Assembly (NCBI RefSeq): GCF_900188235.1
Contig: NZ_FZNT01000001.1
Coordinates: forward strand, 434,001-498,000
Origin: Lutibacter agarilyticus
Lineage (GTDB): Bacteria > Bacteroidota > Bacteroidia > Flavobacteriales > Flavobacteriaceae
DNA length: 64,000 bases
Direction of reading: 5' to 3'
Part shown: piece by piece, positions 1-9,417 of the stretch
Position numbering within the stretch: the stretch's first letter is position 1
Layout of the letters: each line of letters starts with the position of its first letter
Notes under the pieces: model-generated
Told to the model about the DNA's origin: nothing
Database searches by the model: none
Seen by the model: the letters and a program-made list of their open reading frames with translations, nothing else
Position numbers and translations under genes: made by a program

Positions 1-304
1 CAGGGTTATTTTAATCTTTTCATAATCTTGATTTTAAGCATTATATAAACCATATCTTCTGAATCTATCCCATTGAATTCTTTTGGTATTTGTAAAGTTT
101 ATAAATAATGTTTTTTTCTTGTTTTCTTGTCCAGTGTTTACATCTAGTGTTTTCATAATAAATAGTTTTAAGTTATTGTCTTTATATAAAAGACGTCCAT
201 ACTTAAATTTTGTTACTCTATTATGTATTACATAGTACTATATTAACAATTATTTAACTAAGTCGTTAATTATTAATATTTTAATTTGAAAAAAGTTGAA
301 AAGG

Positions 305-1495
305 TTATGAGTATTCTGAAAATATTTCGTTTAAACTCTCAATAATTAGGTTACAGCCTTTGTAAATTTCATCTTCAGAAATAGTTAAAGGAGGAGTAAT
401 TCTAATAGCTTTGCCTTCAAATAATAACCAAAATAGTAGCAATCCTTTGTCTAAACATTTTAAAATTACTTTTGAAGCAATTTCAGGAGTTTCAACTAAA
501 GCCGCTAACATTAATCCTTTTCCTCTAATTTCGGTAATAAGTGGGTGGATTAATAATTTACGGATTAAAACTTCTTTTTGAATTGTTTGTGCTATAAGAT
601 TAGAATTTAACAATTCAGCTAATGTTGCTTCTGCAGCTGCGGCAATTACAGGATGCCCACCAAAAGTAGTAATATGTCCTAATTTGGGATGCTGTTGTAA
701 ACAACTCATTAATTTGTTAGAAGAAATAAATGCACCGATTGGCATACCTCCACCTAATCCTTTTCCAGTTACAAAAATATCAGGGACTACATTATAATTT
801 TCAAAACCGTATAATTTTCCTGTTCTACCAACTCCAGATTGTATTTCATCTAAAATTAACAAAGCACCAACTTCTTCGCAACGCTTCTTTACTTTTAAAA
901 GGTAATTATCTTTAGGTTCAATAAAACCAGCACCACCTTGAATGGTTTCTAAAATAACGCCTGCAGTTTTACTAGTTATACGTTCAATATCAGCTATGTT
1001 ATTGAATTCAATAAATTGAATTCCTGGAATTAACGGTCTAAAAGCGCTGTTTTGTTCTTCAGCACCACAAACACTCATAGCACCTTGCGTATTTCCGTGG
1101 TAACCATTTTTAGCAGCTATAATTTCACTTCTTCCAGTAAAGCGTTTTGCTAGTTTTATGGCACCTTCAGTAGCTTCGGTCCCAGAGTTTGTTAAATAAA
1201 CAGTTTCTAGTGGACTTGGTAAATTTTCAACAAGTAATTTACACAATTGAACTGATGGTTGTTGAATAAATTCACCATAAACCATTACATGTGTATAAGC
1301 ATCAACCTGATTTTTTATAGCTTCTGATACTTTAGGATGACCGTGGCCTAAGGTATTTGCTGAGACTCCTGCTATAAAATCTAAATATGATTTTCCATCG
1401 GTGTCGTAAACATAGCTTCCTTTAGCCTTTGAAATTTCAAGAGCAAGTGGGTGAGGAGATGTTTGTGCTTGATATGTTAAAAAATCTTTTTTCAA
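305..1495 (-). CDS. Class III (acetylornithine/4-aminobutyrate-type) PLP aminotransferase
   Basis: Fold-type I, class III aminotransferase of 396 aa, a normal length for the family. Visible landmarks are NSGTEA (residues 103-108, PLP phosphate binding), the LDEIQ motif with Asp216 that contacts the PLP pyridine nitrogen, and the Schiff-base lysine Lys245 in TGKGLGGG. The family transfers amino groups from omega-amino donors such as ornithine, acetylornithine or GABA to 2-oxo acids; the donor cannot be read from sequence. A second class III enzyme at 53583, which looks like true ornithine aminotransferase, makes ornithine less likely here. The start lies 3 bp after the stop of the OstA-like gene, so the two are probably co-transcribed and this gene is translationally coupled. 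Cytoplasmic. Confidence 0.9.
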   Translation of the reverse strand: MKKDFLTYQAQTSPHPLALEISKAKGSYVYDTDGKSYLDFIAGVSANTLGHGHPKVSEAIKNQVDAYTHVMVYGEFIQQPSVQLCKLLVENLPSPLETVYLTNSGTEATEGAIKLAKRFTGRSEIIAAKNGYHGNTQGAMSVCGAEEQNSAFRPLIPGIQFIEFNNIADIERITSKTAGVILETIQGGAGFIEPKDNYLLKVKKRCEEVGALLILDEIQSGVGRTGKLYGFENYNVVPDIFVTGKGLGGGMPIGAFISSNKLMSCLQQHPKLGHITTFGGHPVIAAAAEATLAELLNSNLIAQTIQKEVLIRKLLIHPLITEIRGKGLMLAALVETPEIASKVILKCLDKGLLLFWLLFEGKAIRITPPLTISEDEIYKGCNLIIESLNEIFSEYS

Positions 1496-1498
1496 TGT

Positions 1499-3064
1499 TT
1501 ATTTAATAATTTCAAGTTTTTTAACTGTAGCTTTTGATTTTTCCAATTTTGTAGTTATTGGAGTGCTTCCATCATCTCTTGTAAAAATATCATCTTTTGT
1601 TAATGGTCGCTCATCTTCTCTCCAAATAAAACCTTTTAAGATCTTTTCTTGCTCGGGTAATTTAGAAGGAGGATATGTTTTTCCATCAGGTTTTACAAAA
1701 AAGTCGATGGTATTTATGGTTTTATCACCTAGCGTAATAAAAATGTTTTTACTTGTTTGCATTTTCGTAATACCAACCAATTTTTTATTTTCATCTCTAC
1801 CGTAAAATATGACTTCACTATTACCTACAACATCTAAAGTAACTAATTCGTTATTTTTGAATTTTCCATACATGTTTTTTCCTTTCATTTGGCTATACCC
1901 AATTGAATCTTTTTGAACCATAAATCCATTAGATAGAATCTTAAGAGAGTCAAGTTGTTCGGTTTTTACATTTGAAATTAAGTGAATAGTATCTCCTGTA
2001 ATTTGATTTCCTTCAGCCCAAATTACGGGGTTTTTAAGCAATTGAGTTACACCTGTTTTTTCATTGGTAACTAAGGAATCACATTTACCTTGCATATTGG
2101 TTTTGAAAAATTTCACATAATTAAATGCTCTAATAATACGCTCTTCAGTAGGACCAGTAACCATTAATACATTTCCGTGAATGTAAGTTGAATCGTTTTC
2201 TACGGCAGAAATAGCAACCGCTTTATCCGTAATAAATACAGAATCTTTTAACTTAAACAACTCGGCATAACCTCCTTTTATCTTGGTATCGTTTAAAGTG
2301 TCGTTTACTACAATATTCCCTGTAGCCGAAGCAAAATCTTTACTCTTGTTATAATATAAACTATCCCCTTCAATTGTTCTGTCTTCGTAATATATTTTAG
2401 AATTTTCTATAAAATAGGAGATATTTGTTTTAGAGTTGTAATGCCCTCTATCTGTATAAATTTTATTTTGTTCGCTAGTGATTGTTGAAGGTCCATACAA
2501 TTCAGCAATACCAGAATCGGTAAAATAATCTAAATGATTTGAAACTAGTTTACTGTCAGGGTTTGTAACTTCTACATTTGTAAAAGCTTGAAATTTATTT
2601 TCGGCTAAATAATAGTTGCCAATCTTACTTTTTAACACATTGGTAGTGTCTTTAATAGTACCACCACTTCTATAATACAAATGTTGTTTTTCTCGATTAA
2701 AATATAAGGTATCTGTTCTTAGCTCCATAATATCATCTTTCAAAAACACATCTCCCCAAGAGGTTACCAGTTTATTTACACCATCATAATCAGTATATTT
2801 ACTATATTGAAAAATGGTATCGCCTTGATTTACAACCACATTTCCCATCGCCTTAATCAACTTAGTTTCTTGATAAATATAGGCTTTGTCGCATCGTAAT
2901 GTTGCACCTTCATGCTCAACAAAAACATTTCCTAAAGAAATAGTAGCTCCCGGATATTTTGGGTCTGCCATAGTATTGTCAGCTTTTAAGATCTTAATCT
3001 TTTTAGATTGCGAATAAGCTGAAATATTCAGAAGTATAAAACTAATAAAAAGTAATTTTTTCAA
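1499..3064 (-). CDS. OstA/LptA-like exported protein (LPS transport family)
   Basis: Large OstA-like protein of Bacteroidota, here 521 aa from the preferred start. It begins with KKLLFISFILLNISAYSQ, a signal peptide, and continues as repeated beta-rich segments (for example GNVVVNQGDTI, GNIVVNDTLND) typical of the LptA/OstA beta-jellyroll. The family is thought to form part of the periplasmic bridge carrying lipopolysaccharide to the outer membrane; that role is inferred from homology. A longer reading to 3085 starts at a TTG lying inside a perfect TAnnTTTGC promoter box (3082-3090), so translation there is unlikely; the TTG at 3062-3064 directly precedes the signal peptide. The aminotransferase follows with a 3-bp gap. 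Confidence 0.85.
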   Translation of the reverse strand: MKKLLFISFILLNISAYSQSKKIKILKADNTMADPKYPGATISLGNVFVEHEGATLRCDKAYIYQETKLIKAMGNVVVNQGDTIFQYSKYTDYDGVNKLVTSWGDVFLKDDIMELRTDTLYFNREKQHLYYRSGGTIKDTTNVLKSKIGNYYLAENKFQAFTNVEVTNPDSKLVSNHLDYFTDSGIAELYGPSTITSEQNKIYTDRGHYNSKTNISYFIENSKIYYEDRTIEGDSLYYNKSKDFASATGNIVVNDTLNDTKIKGGYAELFKLKDSVFITDKAVAISAVENDSTYIHGNVLMVTGPTEERIIRAFNYVKFFKTNMQGKCDSLVTNEKTGVTQLLKNPVIWAEGNQITGDTIHLISNVKTEQLDSLKILSNGFMVQKDSIGYSQMKGKNMYGKFKNNELVTLDVVGNSEVIFYGRDENKKLVGITKMQTSKNIFITLGDKTINTIDFFVKPDGKTYPPSKLPEQEKILKGFIWREDERPLTKDDIFTRDDGSTPITTKLEKSKATVKKLEIIK

Positions 3065-3081
3065 ATTGAAAGTAATTTGCT

Positions 3082-3090
3082 GCAAAATTA
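3082..3090 (-). promoter_or_regulatory. TAnnTTTG -7 box of the OstA-like gene
   Basis: On the minus strand this reads TAATTTTGC, a full match to the Bacteroidota -7 consensus. Transcription should begin near 3075, giving a leader of about 11 nt before the TTG at 3064. It excludes the longer start at 3085. Confidence 0.6.
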
Positions 3091-3131
3091 ACGAAAAAGT
3101 TGTTAGTATATTATGAAATAGACTTAAAATA

Positions 3132-3160
3132 AAAAAGCTTCAAGTAAATTGAAGCTTTTT
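3132..3160 (-). terminator. Rho-independent terminator of purA
   Basis: Stem of GCTTCAA pairing with TTGAAGC around a 5-nt loop, flanked by A and T runs on both sides, 6 bp past the purA stop. It can work in both directions, but only purA runs into it. Confidence 0.8.
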
Positions 3161-3165
3161 AAATA

Positions 3166-4437
3166 TTATCTTAGTATTGTTTGTTTTCGATCAGGGCCAA
3201 CCGAAACAATTTTTACTGGAACTTCTACAAAATCTTCAATGAATTTTATATAATCCATCAATTCCTTTGGAAGTGTATCTTCATTGGTCATTTCAGTTAA
3301 ATCTTCTTGCCAACCTTTAATTTCAGTATAAATAGGAGTTACGTTGTGTTCTTCTATATTATATGGTAAGTGGCTAACTTCTTCTCCTTTATAATTGTAA
3401 GATGTACAAACCTTTAAGGTATCAAAACCAGATAATACATCACCTTTCATCATCATTAATTGTGTAACACCATTTACTTGAACAGCATATTTTAAAGCGA
3501 CTAAATCTAACCAACCACAACGTCTTGCTCTTCCTGTAGTTGCTCCAAATTCATGACCAACTTTAGACATTCTTTCACCAACTTCATCAAATAACTCAGT
3601 AGGGAAGGGACCAGAACCAACTCTTGTAGTATATGCTTTAAAAATACCGAAAACTTCACCAATTTTATTTGGAGGAACACCTAAACCAGTACAAGCACCT
3701 GCTGCTGTAGTGTTTGAAGAAGTTACAAACGGATAAGTTCCAAAATCAATATCTAATAAAGATCCTTGTGCACCTTCAGCTAAAATTGTTTTTCCAGCTT
3801 TCATTGCGTTATTTAAATACTCCTCACTATCAATAAATGTTAGTTTTTTGATATCATCTACTGCTTTAAAGAAATCTACTTCTAATTCTGCCAAATCATA
3901 CTGAATGTCAACATCATAAAAGTCGATCATTTTAATATGTTTGTCAGCCAAAGTTCTATATTTTTCTTTCCAATCAGATAATTCTAGATCTCCAACACGC
4001 ATTCCATTTCTACCAGTTTTATCCATGTAAGTTGGACCAATACCTTTTAAAGTAGAACCTATTTTTGCTTTTCCTTTGGAAGCTTCACTTGCAGCATCTA
4101 ATAAACGATGTGTTGGTAAAATTAAATGCGCTTTTCTTGAAATTAACAATTTAGATTTAAAATCTAAATTGAATTTTGCTAAGTTGTCAATTTCTTTTTG
4201 AAAAATTACAGGGTCAATTACAACACCATTTCCAACCACATTTACTGCGTTTTTATGGAAAATACCTGAAGGAATTGTGTGTAATACATGTTTGTGACCA
4301 TCAAAAATTAATGTGTGACCTGCATTTGGACCACCTTGAAAACGTGCAATTATATCATATTCTGAGGTAAGGACATCTACAATTTTTCCTTTTCCTTCGT
4401 CTCCCCATTGTAGTCCTAGTAATAAATTTACAGCCAT
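3166..4437 (-). CDS. purA: Adenylosuccinate synthase
   Basis: Full-length 423-aa enzyme of purine synthesis. It joins IMP and L-aspartate with GTP hydrolysis to give adenylosuccinate, the first committed step to AMP. The P-loop-like GDEGKGK (residues 12-18) holds catalytic Asp13, and His41 lies in NAGHT. The C-terminal base-binding end reads VGPDRKQTI, as in the family. It starts 14 bp downstream of the Fur-family gene and is probably transcribed with it. The other branch enzyme from IMP, guaB, lies at 31890, not in an operon with it. A terminator follows. Confidence 0.97.
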   Translation of the reverse strand: MAVNLLLGLQWGDEGKGKIVDVLTSEYDIIARFQGGPNAGHTLIFDGHKHVLHTIPSGIFHKNAVNVVGNGVVIDPVIFQKEIDNLAKFNLDFKSKLLISRKAHLILPTHRLLDAASEASKGKAKIGSTLKGIGPTYMDKTGRNGMRVGDLELSDWKEKYRTLADKHIKMIDFYDVDIQYDLAELEVDFFKAVDDIKKLTFIDSEEYLNNAMKAGKTILAEGAQGSLLDIDFGTYPFVTSSNTTAAGACTGLGVPPNKIGEVFGIFKAYTTRVGSGPFPTELFDEVGERMSKVGHEFGATTGRARRCGWLDLVALKYAVQVNGVTQLMMMKGDVLSGFDTLKVCTSYNYKGEEVSHLPYNIEEHNVTPIYTEIKGWQEDLTEMTNEDTLPKELMDYIKFIEDFVEVPVKIVSVGPDRKQTILR

Positions 4438-4451
4438 TGCTTAATAAAATG

Positions 4452-4895
4452 TTAGTTGTTTTTTTGTTTTTTTGTTCCGTAGAAATTTAGTGAATGATTG
4501 TGGATGTCAATATCAAAAGTATCCTCAATCGTTTTTTTAATAATTTGAACTCTTGGATCGCAAAATTCTATTACTTCACCTGTATCAGTTAAAATAACAT
4601 GGTCATGTTGACGGTCGAAGTATGATTTTTCGTAATGTGCCTGATTTTGTCCAAACTGATGTTTTCGAACCAACCCACATTCCAATAAAAGTTCTATGGT
4701 ATTATAAAGAGTAGCTCTGCTAACTCTGTAGTTTTTATTTTTCATTTGAATATATAGTGATTCAATATCAAAATGATCATCTAAATCATATATTTCTTGT
4801 AAAATGGCAAATCGTTCTGGAGTTTTTCTGTGACTATTTGTTTCCAAATATTTCACAAAAACACTTTTAACAATCTTTTGATTATCAGCACCCAT
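4452..4895 (-). CDS. Fur-family transcriptional regulator
   Basis: 147-aa metal- or peroxide-sensing repressor with the Fur layout: N-terminal winged helix (recognition segment [15 protein letters not shown], about residues 56-70) and a C-terminal dimerisation domain. The regulatory-metal motif HDH is at 97-99. The usual structural-zinc CxxC after it is replaced by [12 protein letters not shown], leaving one cysteine (Cys112), so the protein lacks the standard four-Cys zinc site. Whether it senses iron, zinc or peroxide cannot be told. It has its own -7 box at 4931-4939 and sits 14 bp upstream of purA. Confidence 0.88.
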   Translation of the reverse strand: MGADNQKIVKSVFVKYLETNSHRKTPERFAILQEIYDLDDHFDIESLYIQMKNKNYRVSRATLYNTIELLLECGLVRKHQFGQNQAHYEKSYFDRQHDHVILTDTGEVIEFCDPRVQIIKKTIEDTFDIDIHNHSLNFYGTKKQKNN

Positions 4896-4930
4896 AATGT
4901 TATAAAAATTGAGTCATAAAAACTATAAAC

Positions 4931-4939
4931 GCAAAGTTA
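4931..4939 (-). promoter_or_regulatory. TAnnTTTG -7 box of the fur-family/purA unit
   Basis: Minus-strand TAACTTTGC, 36 bp upstream of the start codon of the Fur-family gene. No obvious Fur-type dyad overlaps it. Confidence 0.55.
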
Positions 4940-5002
4940 AAGTTAATTTTTAATTAAAAGTATGTTACATGTCATATTTATTAACTTTAATTGTGAATAA
5001 AG

Positions 5003-7222
5003 TTAGTGTTTGTATATTCTTTCTACATTGTTAACTCCTTTAATTTTTTTAATACTATCGCTTAATTTTTCTAGCTGAGATTTGTTTTTTACGCTTACCG
5101 TAATTTTCCCTTCAAAAACACCATCATTACTAGAAATATTAAGTCCGTGAATATTTACGCTCATATTTTTTGAAATAATACCAGTAATTTCATTTACCAT
5201 TCCAACGTGGTCTTCACCCTGAATTTTTATAATGGCTTTAAACTCCTGTTTTGTAGAGTCAATCCATTTTGCTTTTAAAATTCTATATGCATAATTAGCT
5301 TGTAAACTAATAGCATTTGGACAATCTTTTTTATGAACTTTTATGCCATCATTTATAGTTATAAAACCAAAAACTTTATCTCCAGGAATAGGGTTACAAC
5401 ATTGTGATATTTTATAATCTAAACGTTCTTCTTCTTTTCCAAAAACTAAGGAATCGTAATTTTCAGTAACTTCATCTTTGTCAATTAAAGGCGCGTTTTT
5501 TGTAGTTCGTTTTATTCTGTTTTTAAAGAAACTTACAAAAGAATTGTTTCGTTGAGATGAAAATTCTTTTAATTGATTGTTATCAATTGAGCCAATTCCC
5601 ATTCTATAAAACAAATCTAAACTTGTTTTTAATTTAAAAAATACAACTAACTCATTTACAACTTTTTCGCTTAAAGTAATTTTTAAATGTTTTAACTTAC
5701 GTATTAAAATTTCCTTACCTTCTTCGGCTATTTTCTTTTGATCTTCTTTTAGCGCATTTTTTATACGTGTTCTTGCTCTTGCAGTAACAACAAACTCTAA
5801 CCAACCTACATTTGGTTTTTGATTTTTAGCCGTAATAATTTGAACCTGATCACCACTTTTTAATTCATGACTAATAGGTTTTAATTTACCGTTTACTTTT
5901 GCACCTCTACAATTCATACCAACTTGCGTGTGTATAGAAAAAGCAAAGTCTAATGCAGTTGCATTTTTAGGTAAGGCTTTTAAATCTCCATTAGGCGTAA
6001 AAACAAAAATTTCTTTTGAATATAAGTTCAATTTAAAATCTTCAACAAAATCTATGGCATTTGAATCGGAGTTTTCAAGTGATTCCTTAATTTTATTTAA
6101 CCAATCGTCAAGTCCACTCTCGGCCTCTTCTTTATTTTTATATTTATAATGAGCTGCATAGCCTTTTTCAGCAATTTCATCCATTCGAGAGGAACGAATT
6201 TGAACTTCAACCCATTTACCTTGAGGCCCCATAACTGTGATATGAAGAGATTCATATCCTGTAGATTTAGGTTGAGAAATCCAATCTCTTAATCTACTAG
6301 GGTTTGGTCTAAAATGATCTGTTACAATGGAGTATATTTTCCAAGCGTCAAATTTTTCTTCTTTTAGTGTTGAATCGTAGATAATTCTAATGGCAAATTT
6401 ATCATAGATTTCATCATAAGTTACTCCTTGTGAGAGCATTTTTTTACGAATAGAATAAATAGATTTTCTTCGACCTTTTATAAGGTATTTAAAATTTTCA
6501 GCATCTAAAGATTCTTTTATAATGTTTGAGAAATTTTCAATATAAATACGTTGCTCTTCTTTACTTTGACTTATTTTATCTAAAATATTATAATATACAG
6601 CTGGCTCCGTGTATTTTAATCCTAAATTCTCAAGTTCAGTTTTAATATTGTAAAGACCAAGTCTGTGTGCTAAAGGCGCATAAATATAAAGTGTTTCAGA
6701 AGAAATTTTTATTTGCTTGTCTTGTGGCATCGCACTCATAGTTTGCATATTGTGCAACCTATCTGCTATTTTAATTAAAATTACACGTACATCATCGTGT
6801 AATGTAAGCAACATTTTTCTAAAATTTTCAGCCTGTATTGAAGCGTCTTGTTCCTTATTTAAATGCGATATTTTTGTCAAGCCATTAACAATACGTGCTA
6901 CGTTTTCACCAAATAAGCGTTCAATATCTTCAACAGTATAATCGGTATCTTCAACAACATCATGCAGTAATGCAGCAACTATAGAAGTAGTATCTAATCC
7001 AATTTCATAAGCCACAATTTTTGCAACAGCAATAGGATGAAAAATATAAGGTTCTCCCGTTCTTCTGCGCTGAGTTTTATGAGCTTCTAAAGCAATATCA
7101 AAAGCTTTACGTATTTCTTTTTTGTCATTTTCAGTAAAAGTTTGATACGCACCTTTAAGCAAATCTTTATATCGTTTTGCTATTTCCTTATTTTCTTCTT
7201 CTGTATTTAAAGTATAAGCCAT
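5003..7222 (-). CDS. RelA/SpoT-family bifunctional (p)ppGpp synthetase/hydrolase
   Basis: 739-aa long-form Rel enzyme that makes and degrades the stringent-response alarmone. The HD hydrolase domain is intact (His62, HDVVEDT at 87-93), so it should hydrolyse ppGpp. The synthetase domain follows with GYESLH and EVQIR motifs, then a TGS domain (FVFTPNGDLKALPKNATALD), a conserved Cys region (ISQCCNPIPGD) and a C-terminal ACT domain. Length and order match bifunctional Rel/SpoT rather than a small synthetase. It lies 44 bp downstream of the M48 protease gene on the same strand. Bacteroidota often keep a second, RelA-like copy; none is in this window. Confidence 0.95.
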   Translation of the reverse strand: MAYTLNTEEENKEIAKRYKDLLKGAYQTFTENDKKEIRKAFDIALEAHKTQRRRTGEPYIFHPIAVAKIVAYEIGLDTTSIVAALLHDVVEDTDYTVEDIERLFGENVARIVNGLTKISHLNKEQDASIQAENFRKMLLTLHDDVRVILIKIADRLHNMQTMSAMPQDKQIKISSETLYIYAPLAHRLGLYNIKTELENLGLKYTEPAVYYNILDKISQSKEEQRIYIENFSNIIKESLDAENFKYLIKGRRKSIYSIRKKMLSQGVTYDEIYDKFAIRIIYDSTLKEEKFDAWKIYSIVTDHFRPNPSRLRDWISQPKSTGYESLHITVMGPQGKWVEVQIRSSRMDEIAEKGYAAHYKYKNKEEAESGLDDWLNKIKESLENSDSNAIDFVEDFKLNLYSKEIFVFTPNGDLKALPKNATALDFAFSIHTQVGMNCRGAKVNGKLKPISHELKSGDQVQIITAKNQKPNVGWLEFVVTARARTRIKNALKEDQKKIAEEGKEILIRKLKHLKITLSEKVVNELVVFFKLKTSLDLFYRMGIGSIDNNQLKEFSSQRNNSFVSFFKNRIKRTTKNAPLIDKDEVTENYDSLVFGKEEERLDYKISQCCNPIPGDKVFGFITINDGIKVHKKDCPNAISLQANYAYRILKAKWIDSTKQEFKAIIKIQGEDHVGMVNEITGIISKNMSVNIHGLNISSNDGVFEGKITVSVKNKSQLEKLSDSIKKIKGVNNVERIYKH

Positions 7223-7266
7223 CGCTTAAAAATACTATTTAAAATTTATTAAACAATTGATAACTA

Positions 7267-8499
7267 TTATTTTTTCAAATTTAGAACTCTTTGCAATAAA
7301 GTAGGGTGAGAATAATGAATTTTAACGTATAATGGGCTAGGTGTTAAATTACTCAAACTATTTTTTGATAACTTTTTTAATGAAGTAATTAAAGGTTTAG
7401 CCGCAAAATTGTTTTTAGCATAATCATCAGCCTGGTATTCAAATTTACGAGATAAAGCATTCATAAATAAACTAGTTATTTCAGAAATAGGGCTGTATAA
7501 AATTCCGAAAGCAATTAAACCAATATGAAAACTAGGTGTTGCAACACCTAAAGCTTTTGAAAGTAATTCGTTTCCAATAAATATAGATAAAATGTACAAC
7601 GTTAGTCCGGTAATTAACACTGAAAGCGATAAATTATATAGAATGTGTTTCTTTTTATAATGCCCAACTTCATGTGCTAAAACTGCTACAATTTCATCTG
7701 TTTCCAAATCATTTATCAGCGTATCATATAATGTAATTCGTTTTTGTGACCCAAAACCAGAAAAATAAGCATTCGCCTTAGTTGATCGTTTTGAACCATC
7801 AATTACATAAATGTTATCTAGTTTGAAGCCTATTTTTTTTGCGAAATTTTCAATAGCTGTTTTAAGTTCACCGTCTTCAAGTAGGGTTTGTTTATTAAAT
7901 AATGGAACTATTAGTTTTGAATAGAACATATTCATAAACACGCTGAAAACTGTAACTAAAGCCCAAGCATACAACCAAAAATTTGAAGTTGTTAATTGGT
8001 AGAACCAAGAAATTAAAGCTAATATTCCTCCACCAATTATAGCAAGCATTCCCCAACCTTTAATTTTATCGATGAAAAATAATTTTTTTGTAGTTTTATT
8101 AAATCCAAACTTTTCTTCAATAACAAAAGTTTTATAATAGGAAAAAGGTGTGTTTAATAGATCACTTGCAAATAGTATAATTCCGAAAAAAATAAGTGTA
8201 ATTAAGATGTTATTATTTGTATAACTTTTAGCAATAGTGTCAACATAAGCAAATCCATCTAAAGCAAAAAAAAGTACAGTCATTATGATTGAGAATGAAC
8301 TAGTTAATACTGAAAACTGATAATTTGTTTTTTTGTAATTTTGAGATTTTACATATTCTTCTTCATTATAAACACCTTCTAATTCCTGCGGAATAGGGTC
8401 GTTAAAATGTTTCGCATTCAATGCATTAATAAAAGTATCGAATAAAAATTTAACAATAATTATTGCTATTAAAATATAAAAAATGGTTTGTGGAGTCAT
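7267..8499 (-). CDS. M48-family (Ste24/CAAX prenyl protease-like) membrane zinc protease
   Basis: 410-aa integral membrane metallopeptidase. About seven hydrophobic segments surround the zinc site HEVGH (276-280), with the third ligand Glu354 in EYQAD. This layout matches Ste24/CAAX protease 1. Bacteria lack prenylated CAAX proteins, so the role is more likely membrane-protein quality control; that is inference. The ATG at 8499 fits the family N-terminus. Gene order with RelA/SpoT downstream suggests possible read-through but no known functional link. Confidence 0.92.
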   Translation of the reverse strand: MTPQTIFYILIAIIIVKFLFDTFINALNAKHFNDPIPQELEGVYNEEEYVKSQNYKKTNYQFSVLTSSFSIIMTVLFFALDGFAYVDTIAKSYTNNNILITLIFFGIILFASDLLNTPFSYYKTFVIEEKFGFNKTTKKLFFIDKIKGWGMLAIIGGGILALISWFYQLTTSNFWLYAWALVTVFSVFMNMFYSKLIVPLFNKQTLLEDGELKTAIENFAKKIGFKLDNIYVIDGSKRSTKANAYFSGFGSQKRITLYDTLINDLETDEIVAVLAHEVGHYKKKHILYNLSLSVLITGLTLYILSIFIGNELLSKALGVATPSFHIGLIAFGILYSPISEITSLFMNALSRKFEYQADDYAKNNFAAKPLITSLKKLSKNSLSNLTPSPLYVKIHYSHPTLLQRVLNLKK

Positions 8500-8589
8500 G
8501 TTGTAATTGGTGTGGAAAAGTTTAATGGTTTAAAAGTGTATCTTTTTTGTATCAAGTATTGAATAATTCCAAACTTCAAAAATTATAAA

Positions 8590-9393
8590 TCAGACATTTC
8601 GTTGTCTAATTGCTTCAAAAATAATAATAGCTGCACTTACTGAAACATTCATAGAATCTATAGTGCCACGCATTGGAATGATAATGTTTTGTGTTGTATT
8701 ATTTAGCCATTCGTCACTTAAACCTGTGGCTTCAGTACCTACAATAATAGCCGATGGTTCTTTAAAATCAATTGTTTGATATTCAACGGCAGCGGTTAAA
8801 GCAGCTCCATACATTTTAATTTCTTTTGATTTTAAAAAATAAATAATTTCTGAAGTTGTTCCCGTTGCAATAGTTGTGGTAAAAACGCAGCCAACACTTG
8901 AGCGAATAATATTAGGATTGTAAATATCTGTTTTTGGATTTGCAATAAAAACAGCATCAATACCGGCAGCATCGACAGTTCGTAAAATTGCGCCAATATT
9001 TCCAGGTTTTTCGGGTGCTTCAGCTATTAATATTAATGGGTTTTTATGTTTAAATTGGATAGATTCCAAACTTAAATCTTTACTTTTAGCAATCGCTAAA
9101 ACTCCCTCTGTACTATCTCTTAAAGCAATTTTTTTATAAACTTCATTTGAAATTTCAATAATTTCAACTTCTGAAGATAATAAACGGTGTAAGGTTTCAA
9201 AATCTTCTTGATAAATAATTGAAGCATCTGCTAAAATAGTAGTGATTTCATAACCACCCTTTATAGCCAATGAAATTTCACGCAAACCTTCTATAAGAAA
9301 TGTATTGGTTTTTTTTCGAAGGCGTGATTTTTCTTTTAGCTGAACAAGTTCTTTAATAAAAGAGTTTTGTGGGCTTGTAATTTGTTTAAACAT
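8590..9393 (-). CDS. TrmH/SpoU-family RNA 2'-O-methyltransferase
   Basis: 267-aa SPOUT methyltransferase. The N-terminal substrate-binding part (residues 1-100, starting FKQITSPQN) precedes the knotted SAM domain with motif 1 EAPEKPGNIGAILRT, motif 2 IIVGTEATGLSDEW and motif 3 IPMRGTIDSMNVSVS. This is the RlmB/TsnR-like group acting on rRNA or tRNA ribose; the target nucleotide is not predictable. It starts 24 bp after the DUF3810 stop and is probably in the same transcript. Confidence 0.9.
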   Translation of the reverse strand: MFKQITSPQNSFIKELVQLKEKSRLRKKTNTFLIEGLREISLAIKGGYEITTILADASIIYQEDFETLHRLLSSEVEIIEISNEVYKKIALRDSTEGVLAIAKSKDLSLESIQFKHKNPLILIAEAPEKPGNIGAILRTVDAAGIDAVFIANPKTDIYNPNIIRSSVGCVFTTTIATGTTSEIIYFLKSKEIKMYGAALTAAVEYQTIDFKEPSAIIVGTEATGLSDEWLNNTTQNIIIPMRGTIDSMNVSVSAAIIIFEAIRQRNV

Positions 9394-9417
9394 TTGGCAA
9401 AAATACTATTTAAAAAG

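Noticed and set aside
34..156. 40-codon ORF on the minus strand at the left edge (KTLDVNTGQENKKKTLF...)
   Set aside because: No family match recognised, flanked by AT-rich DNA, no promoter box at a sensible distance; chance ORF or gene fragment.
9397..9405. TATTTTTGC on the minus strand just before the TrmH-like gene
   Set aside because: Only 3 bp separate it from a well-supported ATG, which would leave no leader; the gene is probably read from the DUF3810 transcript. The similar box at 10495-10503 is noted under DUF3810.
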